From NCBI RefSeq assembly GCF_014646895.1, contig NZ_BMOD01000010.1, positions 1 to 64,000 on the forward strand: DNA of 64,000 bases, written 5' to 3'. Position numbers and translations under genes: made by a program. The DNA is from Deinococcus roseus. Its GTDB lineage: Bacteria > Deinococcota > Deinococci > Deinococcales > Deinococcaceae. Below the pieces are notes generated by a model that was not told the origin of the DNA, did not search any database, and saw only the letters and a list, made by a program, of their open reading frames with translations. Of the stretch, positions 58,073-64,000 are shown piece by piece. Numbering within the stretch: position 1 is the stretch's first letter; the number at the start of each line of letters is the position of its first letter.

Positions 58073-58537
58073 TCAGGCTTTTTTGGGTGCCACAGCCAGC
58101 ACAGGCCTTTCGATGGGCGTCGAGAGGATCATGCTGGTGTTGACCATGCCATACATGCTTAGAGCAGAAAGCAGTTTTTCCAGGTGCTCTGCACTAGACA
58201 CCGCAACCTTGATCATGTGGCTGTCTGATCCTGTCACCACCATGCATTCCATGACTTCCGGGTAGTCTTTGAGGATTTCGGTGACTTTCTGCCAGCGTTC
58301 GTTGTTGGAACGGAAGCGGATCAGCGCTTGCAAATTGAGGCCCAGAAACTTGGGGTTGATTTTGACGGAGTAACCCTCAATGCAATTGGAGTCTTCCAGC
58401 CTGCGCACCCGTTCAATGGTGGCGGGCAGGGAAAGCCCAATGCGTTTGGAGAGGTCAGTGAAAGTCATGCGAGCATTCTCAGTCAGAGCTTGTAAGATTT
58501 TAAGGTCCACCGTGTCAAGCTTGTTATTTTCTTGCAT
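58073..58537 (-). CDS. Lrp/AsnC-family transcriptional regulator
   Basis: 154 residues. N-terminal helix-turn-helix (LDTVDLKILQALTENARMTF, LSKRIGLSLPATIERVRRLE) followed by the RAM ligand-binding domain (VMECMVVTGSDSHMIKVAVSSAEHLEKLL). It probably forms octamers that respond to an amino acid. The AT-rich upstream region (58545-58600) with TTAACATTT/AATATGTTA words is the likely autoregulatory site. Targets are unknown. Confidence 0.92.
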   Translation of the reverse strand: MQENNKLDTVDLKILQALTENARMTFTDLSKRIGLSLPATIERVRRLEDSNCIEGYSVKINPKFLGLNLQALIRFRSNNERWQKVTEILKDYPEVMECMVVTGSDSHMIKVAVSSAEHLEKLLSALSMYGMVNTSMILSTPIERPVLAVAPKKA

Positions 58538-58741
58538 ACTTCACTCCTTCTTAAGTAACATATTAACCTATTTTTTGAGAAATGTTAATATTTTGTATTC
58601 AAAAAAGAACAGCAGGCAGCTGCCCTGTAGAAGCTTCTTCACCAGGAAGCATGCACATCAAACCTGCACGCTGTAACACCAACCTCCTGCCCTCCTGATG
58701 GGGGGCACTTTTTTGCTGGCCCAACCTGGGTATAGTGGGCT

Positions 58742-59146
58742 ATGGATCCTGCTGAGCCGGTGGTGCTGTTTGACGGAGCATGCAATTTATGCAACAGTTC
58801 GGTTCAATTCATTCTACTCAATGATCGGTCCAGAAAGCTGCACTTCACCTCTTTGCAAAGCGAGGTGGCCCAGAAACTGTTGCAACAGCACTGGGAGGGT
58901 GCCAATCTGCCCGATTCGATCATCCTGATTGATCAGGGCAGGGTGTACGCCCAGAGCGATGCAGCCCTGCACATTGCAGCACACCTGAAATGGCCTTACG
59001 CCCTGCTGGGCATGTTTCGCATTGTCCCCAGACCCATCCGGGACGCTGTTTACGACTGGATTGCCCGCAACCGTTACCGCTGGTTTGGCAAACAGGACCA
59101 GTGCATGCTGCCCAGACCCGAATGGAAATCCCGTTTTTTGAACTGA
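58742..59146 (+). CDS. Thiol-disulfide oxidoreductase DCC family protein (DUF393)
   Basis: 134 residues. VVLFDGACNLCNSSVQFIL contains the DxxCxxC redox motif that names the family. The later WPYALLGMFRIVPRPIRDAVYD and RNRYRWFGKQDQCMLP are typical. It is expected to exchange thiols, but no substrate is established. TATAGT (58731-58736) is 5 nt before ATG 58742, so the transcript is leaderless. Confidence 0.9.
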   Translation: MDPAEPVVLFDGACNLCNSSVQFILLNDRSRKLHFTSLQSEVAQKLLQQHWEGANLPDSIILIDQGRVYAQSDAALHIAAHLKWPYALLGMFRIVPRPIRDAVYDWIARNRYRWFGKQDQCMLPRPEWKSRFLN

Positions 59147-59174
59147 GCCACTTCAACAAAACACAGGAGGTTCG

Positions 59175-59915
59175 ATGGACTTCTTAAACGACACTGCCCA
59201 CCGCCCCTGGCCCCTTCCGAACCGTCCGTGGCTGCTCTACATGGAGTGGGGAAACCTGCTGTTTCTGCATTACCCGGTGCATCCAGACGTGCTGCTGCCC
59301 CACATTCCTGCAGGCCTGACCCTGGAAACATACAACGGTTTTGCCTGGTTGAGTGTGGTGCCTTTCAAGATGCAGAACACCCATCCCAGAGGGCTGTTTC
59401 CCATTCCAACAGCCTCACATTTTCTGGAGCTCAACCTGAGAACCTATGTGACAGCAAAGAACAGGCCAGGGGTGTTTTTCTTCAGCCTGGATGCCCAGAG
59501 TCCTCTGGCGGTGCGGGGAGCACGGATGGGGTTTCATCTGCCCTATTTTGATGCCCGGATGCGCTGGGAAATTCAGAAGGGCTCCACCCGTTACCTCAGC
59601 CACAGAACCCACAAAGGAGCCACACCTGGAAGCTTCGAGGCCCATTATCGGCCCCTCTTTCCGCTGCCTCCGGTGGCCAGAGGCTCACTGGACCACTGGC
59701 TCACCGAACGTTACTGCCTGTACAGTGCAGATTCAAGAGGGCACCTTTACCGCTGCGACATCCACCACCAACCCTGGCCCCTGCAGGCCGTGCAGGTCCG
59801 GGAGGTGCAGAATTCCCTGGGAGCATTGCTGGGCATTCAATTGCTGAAAGCGGAACTTGCCCACTTCTCCCAGCACCTTTCAGTGGTGGGCTGGGGTCTG
59901 GAGCGGGTCCAGTGA
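59175..59915 (+). CDS. DUF2071 (YqjF-like) protein
   Basis: 246 residues. The order LFLHYPVHPDVLLPHIPAGL, WLSVVPFKM, ELNLRTYVTAKNRPGVFFFS, and RYCLYSADSRGHLYRCDIHH matches DUF2071, an acetoacetate-decarboxylase-like fold of unknown activity. ATG 59175 follows AGGAGG. It lies 28 bases after the DCC gene and is probably cotranscribed. Confidence 0.9.
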   Translation: MDFLNDTAHRPWPLPNRPWLLYMEWGNLLFLHYPVHPDVLLPHIPAGLTLETYNGFAWLSVVPFKMQNTHPRGLFPIPTASHFLELNLRTYVTAKNRPGVFFFSLDAQSPLAVRGARMGFHLPYFDARMRWEIQKGSTRYLSHRTHKGATPGSFEAHYRPLFPLPPVARGSLDHWLTERYCLYSADSRGHLYRCDIHHQPWPLQAVQVREVQNSLGALLGIQLLKAELAHFSQHLSVVGWGLERVQ

Positions 59916-59931
59916 AGGCCTGACCTGCAGG

Positions 59932-61155
59932 TCAGACAAAACACACCTCATGGGCTTCTGTCACCTCTGGAAACTGAAAGCCCTCCACCTGAGCAGCAAT
60001 CACGCCTGCAGGCACAGCATGTTCACGCATGGTGTTCTGCCTGAGGGCGGTTTCTGGCGAGGTGTGAAAGACCACCAGTTTCACCCAGGCGTGGTAGTCC
60101 ACCCCCAGGTTGATGAGGCGCTCACGGGAAAGCTTGCGGATGCAGGTGGCATCCCAGACCACCTGCTGCCCGGACCGCAGGGCTTTTTTGAGGTCTTCAC
60201 GGGCCTGTTGCCAGACCTGACCATTGACGCTCTGGTCTCCCCTGTCGCCAGAGAGGTCCTCACGCAGGTCGTCCATGCTGACCACCACAGCATCCGGGCA
60301 GTGTTCTTTCACCCAGGTGCTTTTGCCTGAACCGCTCAGACCACACAAAATCAGCAGTTCAGAAGGCCGGTTGCGCCACCGGAAAGAACGGGAGATGGCT
60401 TCCTCCGGGGAAAAAATGTGTCCTTCCTCGTAATCCAGAACAGCACTCTGCTGGATGTAAGGCTCAAAATCCTGCAAAGGTTGCAGCCAATCCTGATAGG
60501 GATCCTGTTCCCAGATGTTGTGTTCTTCGCACTGCATCTTGAAAAGGTCCAGCCATTCCATTTGTTCTTGCAGGTCAGGGGCAATTCTGCCCCTCAAATC
60601 GGCCTGCTCCAGCCAGTACAGCAACTGCACGTCTGCAATCCGTGCCAGCCTGCGAAAAGCCCTTTCGGGTGCATCCTGGACCATCAGGTGTTTGGGGTCA
60701 TGGTGGTGCCCGACCAGTCCGAGCACCTGCCGAATCAATGCACCTGAAAATCCAGCAGACCTGAGCCTCAGGGCAATGTGGTCCCGACCCATCACCGCAT
60801 GCCCGGGTGACACAATGCGACCACCCCGAAAACGGGTGGCTTTTGCCTTGCCAAGGTCATGAAGCACAGCGGACAGCACCAGCACCAGACGCTCCTGGGA
60901 GGTGAAGTCCTGCTGGTCCAGAATCTGGTACATCTGCTGCAGCACCATGGAGGTGTGCACCTCTACGGTGCCTTCTGCATGCCACTCCCGGTCCTGGGGG
61001 GTGATGTCCAGTTGCGCCATCCAGTCCAGAAACGGGCTCAGGGCGGCTTTCCAGGCTGAATAAGGCACCTCCTTTCCAGCCTGCAGCTGTTCCACACAGC
61101 GCTGGACCTGTTTTGCATAAATGGTGTTCAAATTGGTGTTCAGGTTGGTGTTCAT
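59932..61155 (-). CDS. HD-Pnk: HD phosphohydrolase fused to polynucleotide 5'-kinase
   Basis: 407 residues. The N-terminal HD domain has the metal ligands in TVEVHTSMVLQQM, VLHDLGKAKATRF, GHAVMGRDH and VGHHHDP. The C-terminal P-loop kinase has LLILCGLSGSGKSTWVKEH, the Asp in VVVSMDDLRED, and the Arg-rich DATCIRKLSRERLINL lid. This is the layout of bacterial HD-Pnk end-healing enzymes, which remove 2',3'-cyclic or 3' phosphates and phosphorylate 5'-OH ends. ATGA overlap with the upstream RNA ligase gene supports a repair pair. The N-terminus has a short NTNLNT direct repeat, so the exact start could be a few codons later. Confidence 0.9.
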   Translation of the reverse strand: MNTNLNTNLNTIYAKQVQRCVEQLQAGKEVPYSAWKAALSPFLDWMAQLDITPQDREWHAEGTVEVHTSMVLQQMYQILDQQDFTSQERLVLVLSAVLHDLGKAKATRFRGGRIVSPGHAVMGRDHIALRLRSAGFSGALIRQVLGLVGHHHDPKHLMVQDAPERAFRRLARIADVQLLYWLEQADLRGRIAPDLQEQMEWLDLFKMQCEEHNIWEQDPYQDWLQPLQDFEPYIQQSAVLDYEEGHIFSPEEAISRSFRWRNRPSELLILCGLSGSGKSTWVKEHCPDAVVVSMDDLREDLSGDRGDQSVNGQVWQQAREDLKKALRSGQQVVWDATCIRKLSRERLINLGVDYHAWVKLVVFHTSPETALRQNTMREHAVPAGVIAAQVEGFQFPEVTEAHEVCFV

Positions 61156-61781
61156 GGGGTTTTCCTCAATCCATTGGGAACGACGGCCTGATGCATCCAG
61201 TGTTCACTGGTTTGCACGTGGTTGGTCCTGACCCATTTTCCCACCAGACTTCCAAATTCTGCGTAGGAAAAACCCTGAACGGGACGCACCACATACCCTT
61301 CGGTGGTGGCGGTGTCAATCTGCAGGCCTTGCACCAGGCGCTCATCCCACAGGCCCCGGTACAGTTCTCTGGGGGTGGGGGCAGCAAGCAATGCAGCCCA
61401 CTGCAGGGTCTCATCCCAGGTCAGGGACCGGTTCTGCTCATCCCACACCGAAAACAGGTAAAAGTAGGATTCCAGGTCCTGATACACGATGGAGTGCTGT
61501 GCGTACATGTTCTCGCCACACAGGCGGTACCCCTGGGGAATCAGGTGTTTGATCTGGCCATGGTAACGCTTGATCCAGTCTCTGGAGGGGTGGTAGCGGT
61601 TGTCGACGCTTCTGGCATGCAAATAATTGCGGTAAAGGCTGGTGTTCTCGCCGTCGAGTTTCTCAGTGATGACCACTTCCATGCCTGCCCAGATGCGGGT
61701 GTCTGGCAAGATCACATCGTCTGCATCTGCTTTCTGGGACCAGGGAAGGTGGGGGGTTCTGGGGTATTTGGTGTACTGCAT
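61152..61781 (-). CDS. RNA ligase (Rnl2-like nucleotidyltransferase)
   Basis: 209 residues. Nucleotidyltransferase motif I ITEKLDGENTSLY holds the lysine that takes AMP; motif III/IIIa YRLCGENMYAQHSIVY, motif IV TEGYVVRP and motif V KWVR are in order. It has little beyond the catalytic core. It should seal 3'-OH/5'-phosphate RNA ends produced by HD-Pnk, encoded directly downstream. ATG 61781 is preferred because AGGAGG sits five bases before it. Confidence 0.9.
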   Translation of the reverse strand: MQYTKYPRTPHLPWSQKADADDVILPDTRIWAGMEVVITEKLDGENTSLYRNYLHARSVDNRYHPSRDWIKRYHGQIKHLIPQGYRLCGENMYAQHSIVYQDLESYFYLFSVWDEQNRSLTWDETLQWAALLAAPTPRELYRGLWDERLVQGLQIDTATTEGYVVRPVQGFSYAEFGSLVGKWVRTNHVQTSEHWMHQAVVPNGLRKTP

Positions 61782-61905
61782 GACATCCTCCTGCAACACG
61801 AAACAAGGGCCTGACCCTTTTTCAAGGGCAACGCGGGTCCTGGTGGTGGCAGAAAGGTCTTACATGATGGTTCCATTTTAAGAAAGGGCAATTGTTCTGG
61901 CATGG

Positions 61906-61931
61906 GGCTTGTGGCGTAGCCACACTAAGCC
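61906..61931 (-). terminator. Stem-loop at the end of the methyltransferase gene
   Basis: GGCTTGTGGC (61906-61915) pairs with GCCAC (61919-61923) and AAGCC (61927-61931), with an ACT bulge. It lies just past the methyltransferase stop. Confidence 0.45.
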
Positions 61932-61932
61932 A

Positions 61933-62796
61933 TCAGTGCGTTCCAGAAGCCAGCAACAGTTCATTGGGGCCTTCCCAGCCGTCTGGCGTCTGAAAGACCT
62001 CCAGTTGTGCTGCCATGTCTACCCAGGCTTTCTGCTGGGTCTGGGGGTCCAGCGTGGACACCAGTTGCATGATGGGAGAGGCCGCCGTCTGAGCAAATTC
62101 CATGTAATCCTGCGTGGTAGGCAACCGAAATGGCGCAGGGATTTTCTGGACCCTCACGTCCTTGAAGCCTGCCTCTGCAAACAGGGATGCCAGCAGTCCT
62201 GGTTTGCCCAGACTCATCAGTCCTCCGGGCTGATAAGGGTCTCTGGGAGGAAGCCCTGCATGTTTCACAGCTGTGGACATCAGGATGCCCATGGCGGGAT
62301 TGGCACGGGGTTCAGAGAACACCACCACTGCAGCTTTGCCTCCGGGCTTGAGCACCCTGTGCATGCCTTGCAGAGCCAGCAGCGGATGGGGGCAGAACAT
62401 CACGCCCAGACGGGAAACAGCAGCGTCAAAACTTCCAGCAGGAAACTCCAGCTGTTCAGCATCTGCCACCTGAACCTCCACCTGGGGCAAACCCGCCTGC
62501 TGTGCATTTCTGAGGGCAAGTTGCAAAATGTCTGCCGAGAGGTCTGTGGCCAGCACGTGTCCCTGTGCTCCCACCCGTCTGGCCAGCATCAGGGTCTGGT
62601 CTCCTGCTCCAGCAGCCACATCCAGCACTTGAGCACCTTCTTTGATTCCAGATGCATCCATCATGGCTTCGGTGATGTCCAGCAGCCACTGGTGAATCTG
62701 GGGAGTCTGCTGGTCCCATCCTGCTGCGGCTTTGTTCCAGCCTTCACGGGTGCGGTTTTTGAATTGCATGCTTGCATCTGCAGATGAATCGGTCAT
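61933..62796 (-). CDS. Class I SAM-dependent methyltransferase
   Basis: 287 residues. Motif I AQVLDVAAGAGDQTLMLAR, motif post-I VLATDLSADIL, motif II EFPAGSFDAAVSRLGVMF and motif III VLKPGGKAAVVVF belong to the UbiE/COQ5-like group. The substrate is unknown; small molecules or quinone-like compounds are possible. ATG 62796 is chosen because AGGAGGAAACTT precedes it. Divergent from the VOC gene. Confidence 0.88.
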   Translation of the reverse strand: MTDSSADASMQFKNRTREGWNKAAAGWDQQTPQIHQWLLDITEAMMDASGIKEGAQVLDVAAGAGDQTLMLARRVGAQGHVLATDLSADILQLALRNAQQAGLPQVEVQVADAEQLEFPAGSFDAAVSRLGVMFCPHPLLALQGMHRVLKPGGKAAVVVFSEPRANPAMGILMSTAVKHAGLPPRDPYQPGGLMSLGKPGLLASLFAEAGFKDVRVQKIPAPFRLPTTQDYMEFAQTAASPIMQLVSTLDPQTQQKAWVDMAAQLEVFQTPDGWEGPNELLLASGTH

Positions 62797-62946
62797 AAGT
62801 TTCCTCCTGCAGCCTGGGGCAGGTGGCAAGGACGATCAGGCAGCGATAAAGCATCTTAAACCCACAAAACAAATCCAGGCTGAATGCTGACCCTTTTGAT
62901 AGTTAATATATTTTTTATAGTAGTAGATTTTATATAGCTATTAAGG

Positions 62947-62958
62947 TACAATGGTCTC
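62947..62958 (+). promoter_or_regulatory. Leaderless promoter of the VOC gene
   Basis: TACAAT (62947-62952) ends 6 nt before ATG 62959, within a very AT-rich stretch (62899-62945) that probably also holds the divergent promoter of the methyltransferase gene. Confidence 0.65.
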
Positions 62959-63720
62959 ATGAGACGCATCGGCACCGTGCACCTGAACGTGAAAGACCTG
63001 AGCAAGCAACTGGCGTTCTACCAGAACGTGCTGGGCATGCAGCAACTGGATGAAAAAGACAACACCGTGACCCTGGGAGCACCTGACCTCCCCCTGGTCA
63101 CCCTGCACCACACCCCAGACGCCCAGAGGGTCAGGGGCGCAGGGCTGTACCACTTTGCTGTGCTGCTGCCCTCCAGGGCAGACCTGGGACAATTCATCCA
63201 GCACATTGCTGAGAAAAAGATTCCCGTGCAGGGGGCCTCAGACCACCATGTTTCAGAAGCCCTGTACATGGCAGATCCGGAAGGCAACGGCATCGAAATC
63301 TACCGGGACCGTCCAGAACAGGACTGGGGCCAGAACGGTCAGATCGAGATGACCACCGCCCGCATGGATGTGGAAGGCGTGCTCAGGGCGGCCCATTCTG
63401 AACCCTTCACAGGATTGCCTGCTGGAACCATCATGGGGCACATCCATCTGCATGCCTCCAATGTTCCAGAAGCGGCCCGCTTCTACCTGGACAGCCTGAA
63501 GATGGAGCACATCGTAGATTACCCAGGTGCCCAGTTCGTGAGTTACGACCATTATCACCACCATGTGGCCGTCAACAGCTGGGCCGGTCAGGGGGTTGCT
63601 GCCCACCCGGAAAGCCTGGGCCTGAGGTCCTATGGGCTGTTCACAGATGCCCTGCCTGCTGGCACCACCACCGACCCCAGTGGCATTGTGCTGAACATCA
63701 AACCCCTTTCTCTGAACTGA
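62959..63720 (+). CDS. VOC-superfamily protein (extradiol dioxygenase/glyoxalase-like)
   Basis: 253 residues with two VOC modules (about 1-120 and 150-250). IGTVHLNVKDLSKQLAFYQNVLGM, HFAVLLPSRADL, YMADPEGNGIEIYRDRP, then GHIHLHASNVPEAARFYLDSL. His in TVHLN and Glu in IEIYRD of the first module, with His in GHIHLH of the second, are the likely metal ligands. It resembles CatE-like catechol-2,3-dioxygenases. The substrate is unknown. Confidence 0.88.
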   Translation: MRRIGTVHLNVKDLSKQLAFYQNVLGMQQLDEKDNTVTLGAPDLPLVTLHHTPDAQRVRGAGLYHFAVLLPSRADLGQFIQHIAEKKIPVQGASDHHVSEALYMADPEGNGIEIYRDRPEQDWGQNGQIEMTTARMDVEGVLRAAHSEPFTGLPAGTIMGHIHLHASNVPEAARFYLDSLKMEHIVDYPGAQFVSYDHYHHHVAVNSWAGQGVAAHPESLGLRSYGLFTDALPAGTTTDPSGIVLNIKPLSLN

Positions 63721-63781
63721 GATCCACCAGTGGGACAACAGACCCGCAAACCTCATGCAGGAGCACAGTACAATGGCGGTC

Positions 63782-64000
63782 ATGAAACGCCTCCTTGTCG
63801 CTGTGCTCCTGCTTTCTTCTGTAGCTGTGGCAGCAGGACTGGATGTGGTGGCCAGTCAGACCACAGCAGGCATCTATGACTCCAAACTCACCTCCCGAAT
63901 CAAAGCCCCGGACAAACGCAAAGTGGTGGTCTGGGCAAAAGGCCTCTCTGAGCTGAAAAGCCAGTACGCAGAACTCAGCTATGACCCGGAAGCCCGCAAC
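63782..64000 (+). CDS. Secreted protein, N-terminal part, cut by window edge
   Basis: 73 codons are visible. MKRLLVAVLLLSSVAVAAG is a signal peptide. The mature part (LDVVASQTTAGIYDSKLTSR and on) is hydrophilic and not recognised. TACAAT (63769-63774) lies 7 nt before ATG 63782, a leaderless start; it overlaps the alternative ATG at 63773. Confidence 0.7.
   Translation, partial: MKRLLVAVLLLSSVAVAAGLDVVASQTTAGIYDSKLTSRIKAPDKRKVVVWAKGLSELKSQYAELSYDPEARN

Noticed and set aside
61800..61932. A possible tRNA or tRNA-like fold upstream of the RNA ligase
   Set aside because: Only a single bulged stem (61906-61931) is found; no anticodon or T-arm consensus is present.

Overview
The window looks like a chromosomal segment of a Deinococcus species. 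The evidence is a family A DNA polymerase I that seems to lack the proofreading residues, a UvrD/PcrA repair helicase, many Deinococcus-style leaderless promoters (a TANNNT -10 box 5-8 nt before the start codon), Deinococcus-like hypothetical proteins, several families of short dispersed palindromic repeats, and moderately GC-rich coding DNA. About 63 protein genes are supported, including one cut at each window edge. No rRNA, tRNA or CRISPR array was seen.

Layout. 1-8.9 kb is a sugar-use locus: the start of a starch-binding lipoprotein, then a LacI-family regulator, a CUT1 sugar ABC importer (binding protein and two permeases), a GH1 beta-glucosidase and a GH43 beta-xylosidase. Matching LacI-type operators lie before the regulator, before the importer and just after the GH43 gene. 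8.9-24.8 kb is mostly housekeeping and hydrolases: rodA, aldo/keto reductase, FKBP, polA, an ABC-2 exporter, secreted subtilase, S9 peptidase, mobA, an intact IS5-family element with a -1 frameshift transposase and TCA target duplication, rsmD and coaD. 24.8-38.6 kb has DUF72, a gamma-glutamylcyclotransferase-like protein, a secreted GH18 chitinase with a GntR-like operator, hisF-hisIE, glpX, an M48 protease/DUF898 pair, acpS, an RlmD-like methyltransferase without the usual cysteine cluster, a ClpP-fold pseudo-protease and speA. 38.6-49.3 kb has a MarR/MFS drug-efflux operon whose transporter carries a repeat-containing external insertion, uvrD, a roadblock/LC7 protein, and an Rrf2-linked sulfonate/nitrate-type ABC importer with two paralogous binding proteins. 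49.3-64 kb has an exported 14-Sel1-repeat caspase-like protein, a fusion of a divergent PlsY membrane domain with a cyanobacterial-type acyl-ACP reductase, an acyltransferase-3, rplM-rpsI, an Lrp regulator, an RNA-repair pair (HD-Pnk and RNA ligase), a methyltransferase and a VOC protein.

How it works together. The first 9 kb imports oligosaccharides and cleaves them in the cytoplasm under LacI control. Secreted chitinase, subtilase, starch-binding lipoprotein and S9 peptidase suggest a saprophytic life on polymers. The best candidates for undescribed biology are the PlsY-like/acyl-ACP reductase fusion (a possible source of fatty aldehyde for the unusual alkylamine lipids of Deinococcus), the Sel1-caspase, and the MFS transporter with its extracytoplasmic repeat domain.
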